20,415 nt of DNA from a virus. This document shows, piece by piece, positions 1 to 7,198 of the stretch (position 1 is its first letter; each line of letters begins with the position of its first letter). The stretch is taken from the IMG/VR virus record IMGVR_UViG_3300022749_000015, positions 1-20,415 of that record. One strand, given 5' to 3'. The position numbers and the translations under genes were made by a program. The notes below the pieces were generated by a model, which did not search any database, was not told where the DNA came from, and saw nothing but the letters and a program-made list of their open reading frames with translations.

Positions 1-78
1 ACCGAGATGAAGGTCCGGATCGACGCGGGCGTGAAGGCGCTCCACTGGCGCGGCCTCTACCGCAACGTCGGCGCCTGA
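1..78 (+). CDS. Probable major capsid protein, C-terminal end (partial)
   Basis: The frame is open from base 1 and stops at TGA 76-78, giving 25 residues that end in ALHWRGLYRNVGA. A basic or aromatic ending of this kind (a GVKAL-W-RGLY motif, then N-GA) is common at the end of phage major head proteins. The next gene is a DUF2190-type capsid cement protein, which normally follows the major capsid gene. The call rests mainly on position, because too little sequence is present for domain evidence. A different head protein, such as another decoration protein, cannot be excluded. Confidence 0.5.
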   Translation, partial: TEMKVRIDAGVKALHWRGLYRNVGA

Positions 79-85
79 TCGCCGC

Positions 86-110
86 GCGGCCGGCCGCCAT
101 AGCCGGCCGC
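86..110 (+). other. GC-rich hairpin after the capsid gene
   Basis: A perfect 9-base inverted repeat (GCGGCCGGC at 86-94, GCCGGCCGC at 102-110) with a 7-base loop lies 8 bases after the capsid stop and 64 bases before the next start. No T-run follows, so it is not a classical intrinsic terminator. It could protect the upstream mRNA 3' end or partly attenuate transcription between the abundant capsid protein and downstream genes. That role is inferred. Confidence 0.5.
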
Positions 111-173
111 ACCCTCACCCATCCCTGAACTCTCGGTCCGCGCGGGCGCGTCCCGCCGGCGCAGGAGCGCGTC

Positions 174-509
174 ATGAAGAACTTCATCCAGGAGGGCGGC
201 ACCCTCACCGTGGCGGCGCCCGCCGGCGGCGTTGTGAGCGGGGCCCTCGTCATCATCGGCCTCATGGTCGGTGTCGCCACCACGACTCAGCCGCAGGGCG
301 CGCCGGTCGCCGTGAAGACCACCGGCGTGTTCGAGTTCCCGAAGGTCTCGGCCCAGGCCTGGACCGTCGGACAGGCCGTCTACTGGGATGCCACCGCCGG
401 CAACCTCACGACGACGGCCGGCAGCAACACACTCGTCGGCTACGCGTCCGAGCCGGCGGCGAACCCCTCGGCGGTCGGCCGCGTCCGCCTGATCCCGCGC
501 GCCGCCTGA
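174..509 (+). CDS. DUF2190-type capsid cement / head decoration protein
   Basis: This 111-residue protein starts at ATG 174 behind an AGGAG at 163-167. The opening (MKNFIQEGGTLTV, then a small hydrophobic segment with G-V-SG-ALV-IG), the central G-A-VYWDATAGNLTTTA segment and the closing VGYASEP--VGRVRLIP are typical of the DUF2190 family, small beta-rich proteins found beside major capsid genes. Members are thought to coat and stabilise the capsid. The ALVIIGLMVGVA stretch is probably a beta strand region and not a membrane anchor. Length and position both fit. The same fold pattern seems to recur in the fiber region at 16628-17746. Confidence 0.78.
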   Translation: MKNFIQEGGTLTVAAPAGGVVSGALVIIGLMVGVATTTQPQGAPVAVKTTGVFEFPKVSAQAWTVGQAVYWDATAGNLTTTAGSNTLVGYASEPAANPSAVGRVRLIPRAA

Positions 510-513
510 CGCC

Positions 514-888
514 GTGATCGACTTCGCTGCCCTCACGCTCGCGCCGTGCATCGACATCTTTGCCCGGCCGATCATCGTGACGCCGCAGGCCTCGCAGCCT
601 GAACGCGTCGAGGGCGGCGTGACCATCCCGGCCGGCCAGCCCTACGCCTCCCGGGGCGTGTGGGCGAGCCGGCCGGTCGACGTGCCGACCGAGGACGGCA
701 TCATGTCCTCGCAGGTGCACAGCCTGGGCATCCAGGCTGCGGACTTCGCGATCCCGCCCGCGCCCGGCGACCTCGTCGAGATCCCCGCCGCCGGCAGCCT
801 GCCGCGCATCGGGCTGTGCGAGATCGAGGATACCGATGACGATGGCCAGGGCGGCACGTCGCTGTCGCTGAAGGTGCTTGAGCCATGA
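514..888 (+). CDS. Putative head-tail joining / head completion protein
   Basis: This 124-residue protein starts at GTG 514, four bases after the cement gene, with no strong ribosome site, so coupled translation is likely. The first in-frame ATG lies about 60 residues later, inside the apparent fold. The protein looks beta-rich: it has PIIVTPQASQP near the N-terminus and a conserved-looking SSQVHSLGIQAADFAIPPAPGDLV segment, split by prolines and glycines. That is typical of small neck proteins such as lambda FII-type joiners. It lies between the capsid genes and a tail-terminator candidate. It does not resemble Mu gp36, which has the same position. Function is inferred from position and architecture. 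Confidence 0.5.
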   Translation: MIDFAALTLAPCIDIFARPIIVTPQASQPERVEGGVTIPAGQPYASRGVWASRPVDVPTEDGIMSSQVHSLGIQAADFAIPPAPGDLVEIPAAGSLPRIGLCEIEDTDDDGQGGTSLSLKVLEP

Positions 889-1442
889 CGACCGAGGCGA
901 CCGCGATCCGCGACGCCATCGTCGACCGGCTCAAGACTCTACCGGGCTACAAGAAGCCGCCGCGCAAGGTGCCGCTGCCGCAGCAGCAGCCGACCGACCT
1001 GCCGCAGCTGTCCGTGTTCATCATGGGCGAGCGGTTGATGCCCGACGGCGACCCCGAAGAAGGCGACCTGCGCTTCGTGTCCGAGGTGACGATTGGTATC
1101 TCGGACATGCGCGGGTTCGAGAAGCCCGACGTGCTCGACGGGCAGAACGATGCCGCGGTGGACGCGATCGAGAAAAGGCTCCTCACGGATGCTTCGTTCA
1201 CGATCATGGGCCCCGATGCCCTCTTCGAGGCGGTGACCGGCATCACGCGGCGGCGGAACTACCCGCAGGACGGCGAGACCTACTTCGCCGAGCTTCGCCT
1301 GGAGATGACGTTCCGGAAGCGGCTCGAGTTCTGGCCGGAGACGCCGGACGATCTGCGCCATCTGAAGATCACCACGCGTCCCGCAGGCGCCAGCCCTGAG
1401 GCGCCGCCCATCAGCTCGCGTATCGACCTGCCCGGCGAATGA
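885..1442 (+). CDS. Putative tail terminator / minor tail protein
   Basis: This 185-residue protein overlaps the previous gene by four bases (ATGA). It opens with an amphipathic helix (TEATAIRDAIVDRLKTL), followed by alternating strands and a helix (LSVFIMGERLMPDG, then DAAVDAIEKRLL) and a second half ending in TYFAELRLEMTFR. This alpha/beta layout is what lambda gpU-like tail terminators show, and the gene sits where Mu has gp37. Terminators cap the growing tail tube and present the neck interface. The last 40 residues are proline-rich and probably disordered. The call relies on synteny and secondary-structure pattern, not on a clear motif. Confidence 0.5.
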   Translation: MTTEATAIRDAIVDRLKTLPGYKKPPRKVPLPQQQPTDLPQLSVFIMGERLMPDGDPEEGDLRFVSEVTIGISDMRGFEKPDVLDGQNDAAVDAIEKRLLTDASFTIMGPDALFEAVTGITRRRNYPQDGETYFAELRLEMTFRKRLEFWPETPDDLRHLKITTRPAGASPEAPPISSRIDLPGE

Positions 1443-1474
1443 CCGGCGCGCGACCGCTCACCCCGGAGACAGCC

Positions 1475-1747
1475 ATGACGCATGTTCGCGTGAAGCCCGC
1501 GCGCGAGGGTGAGAACCTCGTGCATCCGCTCGACGGCGCGCTCGCGGCCGACGGCGGTCTGTGGCGGCGTGACCAGTTCACCTTCAAGCGCCTGCGCGAC
1601 GGCGATGTCGTCGAGATCGACGAGAACGGAGCGCCCGTGTCGGCGCCGAATGGCGCAGGTGAGGCCCCCCCAACCCCGCCCGCGAAGTCCCGCTCCGCGC
1701 CCAGCCAGTCAACCGGCCCGTCCGCGGCCGACGCCTCTAAGGAGTGA
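1475..1747 (+). CDS. DUF2635 family protein (Mu gp38-like)
   Basis: This 90-residue protein starts at ATG 1475 behind GGAG at 1465-1468. An in-frame ATG at 1439 overlapping the previous stop would add 12 residues, but it has no comparable ribosome site. The first 50 residues follow the DUF2635 pattern: VRVKPAREGE near the start, a VHPLDG segment, then WRRDQFTFKRLRDGDVVEI. These small proteins sit just upstream of Mu-like sheath genes; their role is unknown. The C-terminal 35 residues are rich in P, A and S and look disordered. The DQFTFKR core recurs in a second gene at 18176-18604, with a 17-base identical DNA stretch. Confidence 0.75.
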   Translation: MTHVRVKPAREGENLVHPLDGALAADGGLWRRDQFTFKRLRDGDVVEIDENGAPVSAPNGAGEAPPTPPAKSRSAPSQSTGPSAADASKE

Positions 1748-1753
1748 TCCGCC

Positions 1754-3262
1754 GTGGCTTCGTTCATCCAGAGCATCAACAGCGGGTACAAGCTACCGCT
1801 GATCAACATCGAGGTCGATCCGTCCCAGGCCGGAACTCCGGTTCAAAACCTGGAGGCGCTTCTCGTCGGCTACATGCTTTCGACCGGCACTGCCCAGCCG
1901 AATAAGCCGGTGGCCTGCGGCAGCATCTCGAACGCCAAGACGCTGTTCGGCGAAGGCTCGATGCTCGCCCGCATGTTCGAGATGTATTTCGCGGTCGACC
2001 AAGGCACGCCGATCATCTGCCTCCCGGTTTCCGAGCCGAGCGCAGGGGTGGCGGCTACCGGGTCTGTCACGTTCGCCGGGCCCGCCGCCCAGCCCGGGAC
2101 GCTCAACCTGTACATCGCCGGGCAGAAGGTCTCGGTTGCGGTGGGGCTGGGCGACACCGCCGCGCAGCTCGCAACGAAGGCCGTTGCCGCTCTGAGCGCT
2201 GCGCCAAGCCTACCGGTGACTGCCGCGGTCGACGGAACCACGACCAGCAAGGTGAACCTCACCGCCCGGCACAAGGGCATCGCCCTGAATGAGATCCGCG
2301 TCGAGGATTCGATCCTCGGCATCAACGGCGGCGAGACTGTCCCGGCCGGCGTGACGATCACCTACCCGACCGGCAACGTGCTTTCGGGCGGGACCGGCGT
2401 GCCGGATTGGTCGACTCCGATCGGCGCGCTCAACGATGACCCCTACGAGTGGACGGCCATGCCGTTCACCGACACGGGTTCGCTGCAGGCATGGGACACC
2501 GAGTTCGGCTTCACCGACGCTGGCCGTTGGGGCTGGATCCGGCAGACCTATGGCCAGATCTTCCAGGCCCGCAAGGACACCTACCAGGGGCACTTCACTT
2601 GGGGGCAGCTGCAGAACTCCGGCGTCATCTCGACCATGGAGGACGAGCTCGCCTCGCCGACCCCGTCCTGGGAGCTCGCCGCGATCTACACGGCCGACGC
2701 CGCGAAGTCGCTGGGCAACGACCCCGGCCTGCCGCTCCAGTTCCTGCCGCTGACCGGGCATATCCCGGCACCTCGCGACCAGCGCTTCAGCCGCACCGAG
2801 CTGAACGGCCTCGCTCACGTCGGTCTCGCGATCAAGGATGTCCGCGCCGGCGTCTCGACGATCATGCGAGAGCAGACCCAGTACCAGAAGAGCGTGACCG
2901 GCCGGCCCGACAACGCCTACGAACTGGTCACGACCCTCTCGACGCTGGCGACCATCTTCCGCCGTCTCATCCAGGCGGTGGAGCAGACCTATGGCCGGTG
3001 CAAGCTCGCGGACGACGGGACGCGGATCAAGCCCGGCGCTCGGATCACCACGCCCGCGCTGGTGAAGGCGTTCCTGTGCGCGCTGTACGACCTGATGGAG
3101 GACGACGGCCTCGTCGAGAATTCGGACGCCTTCGCGGCCAACCTCGTCGTGCAGCGCGCCGCCGATGCCGACACGCTGGAGGTCTACTTCCCGCCGGACA
3201 TCATCAACGGGCTGCGCCGCTTCAACGTGCGTGCGGGCTTCCGCCTCCAGTTCCAGTCCTAA
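1754..3262 (+). CDS. Contractile tail sheath protein (Mu gpL-like)
   Basis: This 502-residue protein, close to the length of Mu gpL, starts at GTG 1754 with GGAG at 1741-1744. The N-terminal 60 residues (SGYKLPLINIEVDPSQAG, then LLVGYML) form the sheath N-terminal arm. An inserted beta domain covers roughly residues 95-200. The core sheath domain begins near the GGTGVPDWSTPIGAL stretch at about residue 212, with AYELVTTLSTLATIFRRLIQAVEQ in the second half. The C-terminus ends in FNVRAGFRLQFQS, the strand that links neighbouring subunits. It forms the outer contractile cylinder around the tube encoded next. This is one of the firmest calls in the window. Confidence 0.93.
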   Translation: MASFIQSINSGYKLPLINIEVDPSQAGTPVQNLEALLVGYMLSTGTAQPNKPVACGSISNAKTLFGEGSMLARMFEMYFAVDQGTPIICLPVSEPSAGVAATGSVTFAGPAAQPGTLNLYIAGQKVSVAVGLGDTAAQLATKAVAALSAAPSLPVTAAVDGTTTSKVNLTARHKGIALNEIRVEDSILGINGGETVPAGVTITYPTGNVLSGGTGVPDWSTPIGALNDDPYEWTAMPFTDTGSLQAWDTEFGFTDAGRWGWIRQTYGQIFQARKDTYQGHFTWGQLQNSGVISTMEDELASPTPSWELAAIYTADAAKSLGNDPGLPLQFLPLTGHIPAPRDQRFSRTELNGLAHVGLAIKDVRAGVSTIMREQTQYQKSVTGRPDNAYELVTTLSTLATIFRRLIQAVEQTYGRCKLADDGTRIKPGARITTPALVKAFLCALYDLMEDDGLVENSDAFAANLVVQRAADADTLEVYFPPDIINGLRRFNVRAGFRLQFQS

Positions 3263-3274
3263 GGAGCCAGCCCC

Positions 3275-3634
3275 ATGCCTCGTATCGCAGGCGTCGCGTC
3301 GTGGAATGTCGGCGCGCGCACCCTTGCCGTCAAAGGCAACCTCAACATCGGCTTGTCCGAGGTGGAGCGGGCCGGCATCGCCGGCCAAGACTTCGTGCAC
3401 GGCTTCAGCGAGAACCCCGTCGTCCCCTTCATTGAGGGCGACGTCTCGCTGCAGCCCGGCACGCTCGTGTCCGACCTTCTGGCGGTCACGAACGAGACGA
3501 TCACGGTCCAGGCCGCCGACAAGCGCACCTTCACCCTGAAAGAGGCGTGGCAGGCTGGCCGTGTCGAGGTCGGGACGAAGGAGGGGCAGTACCGCCTCCG
3601 CTTCGAGGGCACTTCGTGCCGTGAGATCGCCTGA
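3275..3634 (+). CDS. Tail tube protein (Mu gpM-like)
   Basis: This 119-residue protein starts at ATG 3275 with AAGGAG at 3261-3266, 12 bases after the sheath stop. Size, place after the sheath and sequence pattern match the Mu gpM tail tube family: RIAGVASWNVGARTLAVKGN at the start, the EVERAGIAGQDFVHGF loop, the IEGDVSLQPGTLVSDL segment and a C-terminal EVGTKEGQYRLRFEG strand. It polymerises into the hexameric inner tube through which DNA passes. Its stop overlaps the next ATG by one base. Confidence 0.9.
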   Translation: MPRIAGVASWNVGARTLAVKGNLNIGLSEVERAGIAGQDFVHGFSENPVVPFIEGDVSLQPGTLVSDLLAVTNETITVQAADKRTFTLKEAWQAGRVEVGTKEGQYRLRFEGTSCREIA

Positions 3635-3996
3635 TGGCTGACGAAGCTTCATCCGACTGGGCGGTGAAGGTCGGCCTCTCCACGCCGATCGAGCTCAAGG
3701 CCAAGGACAACGGCGAGGTGCTGGAAACGGTCTCGGAGATGCGGTTTCGCGAGCCGACCGCCCTCGACATGATCGAGGTCGGCGGCAATCCGGTCCGCAT
3801 GGACATGTACGACCCCGATCCGGTGTCCACCATGCACTTCGACGGCCGCCAGATGTCGCGCATGTTCTCGCGGCTGTCCGGCAAGCCCATGACGACGATT
3901 GAGAAAATGACCCCGGCGGACTGGACGCGCTGCGCCTGGGCGCTCTCGGGTTTTTTCATGCCGGCGCGGCCGACGCAGGCGTCCGCGTCCGGCTGA
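3634..3996 (+). CDS. Tail assembly chaperone, short form (Mu gp41-like)
   Basis: This 120-residue zero-frame product starts at ATG 3634, one base inside the tube gene stop. The VGLSTPIELK start, TVSEMRFREPTALDMIEVGG segment and SRMFSRLSGKPMTTIEKMTPADW region fit the phage tail assembly chaperone family (Mu gp41, P2 E). It binds the tape measure protein during tail assembly and is not expected in the virion. The last 12 residues (MPARPTQASASG) come after the slippery site and differ from the frameshifted form, as usual for the short partner of a G/GT-type pair. Confidence 0.85.
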   Translation: MADEASSDWAVKVGLSTPIELKAKDNGEVLETVSEMRFREPTALDMIEVGGNPVRMDMYDPDPVSTMHFDGRQMSRMFSRLSGKPMTTIEKMTPADWTRCAWALSGFFMPARPTQASASG

Positions 3997-4127
3997 AGCT
4001 CGCGCTGATCTACCGGACCAGCGAAAAAAGAATGCTGGGCGAGAGCGACGCCTACATCGCCTTCCTGCTGGAGCACACGCCCGACGTGCTCGACGACCTG
4101 ATCGAGGCGAACCTCTATGGCCGATGA
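3634..4127 (+). CDS. Tail assembly chaperone, long -1 frameshift fusion (gp41/gp42-like)
   Basis: A -1 slip in 3948-3957 joins the first 108 residues of the short chaperone to a 56-residue extension (SGFF then HAGAADAG) ending at TGA 4125-4127, 164 residues in all. The extension has protein-like composition: LKLALIYRTSEKRMLGESD and YIAFLLEHTPDVLDDLIEAN. Its frame opens only at 3903, just after a TGA, and has no ATG before 4032, so independent initiation is unlikely. In lambda, P2, Mu and many other tailed phages the long form is made in small amounts and is essential for tail length control. The extension overlaps the tape measure start at 4117. Confidence 0.82.
3948..3957 (+). promoter_or_regulatory. 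Programmed -1 ribosomal frameshift site
   Basis: Two overlapping canonical slippery heptamers occur in the zero frame: G GGT TTT at 3948-3954 and T TTT TTC at 3951-3957. A slip on either gives the same fusion protein. The site lies 39 bases before the short-form stop, as in other tail chaperone genes. No downstream pseudoknot was worked out. Confidence 0.82.
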
Positions 4128-6678
4128 AACCCTGCGCATGCAGGCCGAGGTCGTGGATCGGTTCTCCGGTCCGCTGAAGGCTCTGCGCGCGCACCTGCTC
4201 GACGCCGGCCGGGAAGGCGCGGCTCATGGCGAGATCCTGGCGAAGGGCGTCGGCAAGGCAGAGGCGGCCCTTCAGACGACCGCTAAGACGGCGCAGACGG
4301 TGCTGAATCCGGCGCTCGCAGCCCTCGGCGTGACCGGCCTCGGTGCTGGCGTCGCTGTAGCGGGCATCGCGAGCGCGCTGAACGGCCTCACGGGCAACCT
4401 GTCGACGCTCGGGCAGCTCTCCCGGGAAACCGGCATGGCTGCGGATCAGCTGCGGGTCTTCCAGTCCGTGGCCGGAAAGTTCGGGATCTCCAGCGACGCG
4501 TCTGCTGCGGCGGCGAAGACCTTTTCGGAGAACATGCGCGACATCCGCCGCGGCGTCGGCGACGTATCGGGCTTCCTGCAGTCGCAGAACCCGATCATCG
4601 CGCAGTACTATCAGCGGCTGCGCGGCACGAAGGACAACGACCAGGCCAACAAGATCGCCGAGGAGATGCTGGAGCATGTCCCGAACGCGATCGACCGCGG
4701 CCGGCTTGCTGCGCGGATCTACGGCAACTCTGACCTCGGCCGCCTGGGGGACCAGCACCTCGGCCCGATCTCCGGTCTGAACAAGAAGGCCGAGGAAAAG
4801 CTCGGCCCGCTGCCCGAGGGCGCAGTCGAGAGCGCCGAGCGGTACGAGCGTGCCATCGGCAATTTGCGCTCCTCGATGCAGAAGGTCGGCACGACGATCG
4901 CCCTTGAGCTGATCGGACCGGCCGAGCGGTTCACGTCGTGGATCGAGGATATCGTGTCGGACAAGCGCAAGGAGGGCATCGACGCCCTGCGCAGCGGCAT
5001 GCGGGACATCGGGGCGGAGCTCGGGAAGATCGACTGGAAGACCGCCGGCGAGTCCGCGAAGGACATGCTGGTCAACACCACCTCGCTCGTCGGCACCTTG
5101 GCCAAGGGCCTGAAGGATGTGGTGGACACCGTCCGCTACCTGCGCCAGGGCGAGTACATGCAGGCGCTGCGCGGTGCCGACGGCGCCTCCGGCTCGCTCG
5201 CGCGCAAGCTGGCGCCCCGCGTCGGCGATGACGAGATCGACGCCCGCGAGAACGTCGAGCGGCTGACCAAGCTGCGCGATGTGGCGAAGGAGGCATCGGA
5301 GCACCTGATCGGCCGCACGCAACAGCGTATGGGCCTGCTCGACAGCCCCGAAGGGGCGCAGCAGAAGCTGACGGCGGCCGAGGACGAGCTGAAGCGCCTC
5401 CAGGCACGCACGCCCGAGCAGCGGCAGAAGGACTTCGAGGCGAGCGACAAGCTGCGGCGCTCGATCGACAGCCTGACCGACGAGATGAAGGCGAAGCGCG
5501 GCGACGCGACTGCGCAGAAGTCATCTGCCGAGGGCGAGGGCCCGTTTGGCGGTGCCAGGATCCAGAGCGCGGCTTTCGGTGGCGGCGGTGGCGGCTTTAG
5601 CCGGATGCCGACCATTGGTGGCGGAGCGAACCTTCCGGGGAGAGGCTCCGGACCTGGCTACTCGGGGGAGCAGGGTGAGCGCAACGCGATGCGCGAGCGC
5701 TTCCGGGAACACCTGAAGCGAACTGTGCCGGGCTACGACGGCGGCGATACCGTGCCGGTCGCGCCAGGTGGGCGGGTGCCGCCGATGCCTGGGATGAGCC
5801 CGCGACCGTCAGGTATCGGCAGTGAGGATACTGACGCGCCGAGCGCCCCCGGCACCTATCGGCCGCAACGCAAACTGACCGAACGCGACCTCGACGACGA
5901 GACCGTCAGGACTATCGCGGGCGAAGCTCGGCTCGGATCGCCGGGCGGTGTCGACGCTGTCATCAACAACATGTTCAATCGCCTCGGCACGAAGGGGTGG
6001 GGTCCGAGCAAAGATCTCCATGATGTGGCTCGCGCGCCGGGGCAGTATGAGGGCTACAATCGGCGCGTGACCGCCGCACAGGCAGAGCAAATCCGTTCTC
6101 GCATCCGCGCCATCGCCTCGGGCGGCGTGCCGGACAATACGCAGGGCTCGAATAGTTTTCGTGCGAGCTGGTATCGAGGCCCCTGGTGGAAGCGCATCGG
6201 CCGCTTCGGTCGCGACGTCGGCGGCAATACCTTTGGGTTTGATCCGGGCATCCCAAACGGACCCTATGGCTCCTACAAGGAAGGCCAGAGCGCGCGTCTG
6301 CCGAGTGCACAGGAAGGTGATTTCCTTCCGAATGGTGCGCCGCGCGTGCTCAAGCCGAACAGCATGAAGGATGCCCCTGGCGTCACAATGGACGAGGCAG
6401 CCGCAGGGCGCGCGGGTCGGGCTGACGGTGAGGGGTGGGCGGCCCGAGAGAAGGCGCGCAAAGAATTTGAGGCCAAGATCCAGCAGGGCGAGGGCCGGCT
6501 TGACCGGTCAGCCGGCCGAGCGGGCGTGCTCGGCGGCCAGAGGCTGGAGGCGAACGGCTCTGTTAGTGTCGTTGTTCAGAAGCCTGGGCCCGAGACACAG
6601 GTTCGAACTTCGACAGCAGGCAACCTTTTCAAGGACGTTGTGCTGAGACGGGGCCGGCCAATGGCGGGCGCCGACTAG
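4117..6678 (+). CDS. Tail tape measure protein with C-terminal cell-wall-hydrolase-like domain
   Basis: This 853-residue protein starts at ATG 4117 inside the chaperone extension. Residues 1-60 are helical with basic and acidic heptads, about 60-95 form a glycine/alanine-rich hydrophobic segment, and 100-480 are mostly helical (LSRETGMAADQLRVFQSV, then KRKEGIDALRSGMRDIGAE and coiled-coil-like KL-AAEDELKRLQ). A glycine-rich linker (about 487-590) leads to a domain at about 589-712 that resembles the SleB/Hydrolase_2 fold: RTIAGEARLGSPGG-DAVINNMFNRL, then VARAPGQYEGYN. E603 of AGEA is the candidate catalytic acid. The tape measure sets tail length; a peptidoglycan-cleaving tail end would help DNA entry. 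The hydrolase call is pattern-based. Confidence 0.87.
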   Translation: MADETLRMQAEVVDRFSGPLKALRAHLLDAGREGAAHGEILAKGVGKAEAALQTTAKTAQTVLNPALAALGVTGLGAGVAVAGIASALNGLTGNLSTLGQLSRETGMAADQLRVFQSVAGKFGISSDASAAAAKTFSENMRDIRRGVGDVSGFLQSQNPIIAQYYQRLRGTKDNDQANKIAEEMLEHVPNAIDRGRLAARIYGNSDLGRLGDQHLGPISGLNKKAEEKLGPLPEGAVESAERYERAIGNLRSSMQKVGTTIALELIGPAERFTSWIEDIVSDKRKEGIDALRSGMRDIGAELGKIDWKTAGESAKDMLVNTTSLVGTLAKGLKDVVDTVRYLRQGEYMQALRGADGASGSLARKLAPRVGDDEIDARENVERLTKLRDVAKEASEHLIGRTQQRMGLLDSPEGAQQKLTAAEDELKRLQARTPEQRQKDFEASDKLRRSIDSLTDEMKAKRGDATAQKSSAEGEGPFGGARIQSAAFGGGGGGFSRMPTIGGGANLPGRGSGPGYSGEQGERNAMRERFREHLKRTVPGYDGGDTVPVAPGGRVPPMPGMSPRPSGIGSEDTDAPSAPGTYRPQRKLTERDLDDETVRTIAGEARLGSPGGVDAVINNMFNRLGTKGWGPSKDLHDVARAPGQYEGYNRRVTAAQAEQIRSRIRAIASGGVPDNTQGSNSFRASWYRGPWWKRIGRFGRDVGGNTFGFDPGIPNGPYGSYKEGQSARLPSAQEGDFLPNGAPRVLKPNSMKDAPGVTMDEAAAGRAGRADGEGWAAREKARKEFEAKIQQGEGRLDRSAGRAGVLGGQRLEANGSVSVVVQKPGPETQVRTSTAGNLFKDVVLRRGRPMAGAD

Positions 6679-6998
6679 CGTCGATCACGGCAGATTGGAA
6701 TGCGCGGCCGCGCCTTGCAGTACTGGTCGGCCGCGCCAACGCTGGACCCGAAGCCGACGATGTCGGAAGGGCGATCACCGAGGCACGAGAGGGCAAGCCG
6801 GAGCTTGCCCACGTCATCGGAGTTCTTCCCGCTCTCCAGCAGGCCCCACATGTAGATAGCCTCCTCGTCCTGGGACGAAGCCCATTGCTGGCAGGTCTGC
6901 AGGTTACGGGCTGCCGGCATCTCGGTGAGCCTTGGCATCGTCGCTTGAGCCTCATCGGCAACGACGACGAGAACGAGGGCGGCGAGGAGCGTGCGCAT
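6675..6998 (-). CDS. Small exported protein of unknown function (moron candidate)
   Basis: This 107-residue minus-strand protein starts at ATG 6998. The first 19 residues form a Sec signal peptide (MRTLLAALVLVVVADEAQA, predicted cleavage after AQA). The mature part has four cysteines (LQTCQQW, LSCLGD, QYCKA, IPICRD), suggesting two periplasmic disulfides, and a central DEEAIYMWGLLESG segment. I do not recognise the family. An upstream in-frame ATG at 7253 would give 192 residues, but that extension is arginine-rich, has no signal peptide at its start and crosses predicted hairpins. It is the only convincing minus-strand gene. Its stop shares CTAG with the tape measure stop. Exclusion or host-envelope modification is possible but unproven. 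Confidence 0.62.
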   Translation of the reverse strand: MRTLLAALVLVVVADEAQATMPRLTEMPAARNLQTCQQWASSQDEEAIYMWGLLESGKNSDDVGKLRLALSCLGDRPSDIVGFGSSVGAADQYCKARPRIPICRDRR

Positions 6999-7005
6999 GG
7001 CCGGC

Positions 7006-7033
7006 AAGGTAGCTGTCGCGCGTAGGTTGTCGA
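7006..7033 (-). promoter_or_regulatory. Possible promoter of the exported-protein gene
   Basis: Reading the minus strand, TCGACA (7033-7028) resembles a -35 box. It is followed after 16 bases by TACCTT (7011-7006), a weak -10 box. The predicted transcript would begin at or next to the ATG at 6998, which fits the lack of a Shine-Dalgarno sequence there (leaderless translation). The -10 match is poor, so this is tentative. Confidence 0.25.
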
Positions 7034-7034
7034 G

Positions 7035-7065
7035 TGGAACGGACCTGGAACGGAATTGGAAACCC
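7035..7065. repeat. Tandem 11-base-period direct repeats
   Basis: TGGAACGGA occurs at 7035-7043 and 7046-7054, and a degenerate third copy (TGGAAACCC) begins at 7057. The period is 11 bases, about one helical turn, so a protein could bind the copies on one face of the DNA. The array lies directly upstream of the putative -35 box of the minus-strand gene. Confidence 0.5.
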
Positions 7066-7080
7066 TGTCGTGGGAAAGCG

Positions 7081-7114
7081 GGCACAACGAAGCCGCGCCG
7101 CTTGCGTTTGTGCC
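7081..7114. other. Hairpin 1 of the intergenic region
   Basis: GGCACAA (7081-7087) pairs with TTGTGCC (7108-7114). Inside, AAGC and GCTT continue the stem around a CGCGCC loop, with small bulges between. About 13 base pairs can form. No T-run follows on either strand, so it is not a standard terminator. Confidence 0.5.
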
Positions 7115-7182
7115 GAAATAGAACAGGCTTCTTAAGATCCTTTAACCGGGTCTCTGCCTGATCACGGTAAGATCTAAGAGTT

Positions 7183-7196
7183 CCTCCGCAAGGAGG
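7183..7196. other. Hairpin 2: short stem with GCAA tetraloop
   Basis: CCTCC (7183-7187) and GGAGG (7192-7196) enclose GCAA, a GNRA-type tetraloop, which is unusually stable and often a docking element in structured RNA (plus-strand sense). The GGAGG arm also looks like a ribosome site, but no start codon lies at a suitable distance. Confidence 0.5.
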
Positions 7197-7198
7197 TC

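Noticed and set aside
2210-3652. Minus-strand open frame (480 codons) opposite the sheath and tube genes
   Set aside because: Antisense shadow of strongly supported sheath and tube genes; composition is arginine- and alanine-rich and it has no family pattern.
4024-4030. AAAAAAG as a second frameshift site
   Set aside because: It is not in slippery register with the -1 frame in use there, and the zero frame has already stopped at 3996.
3649-5322. Long minus-strand open frame (557 codons) opposite the chaperone and tape measure genes
   Set aside because: It mirrors high-GC codon usage of the plus-strand genes, is rich in R, H, G and A without domain pattern, and spans several confirmed genes.
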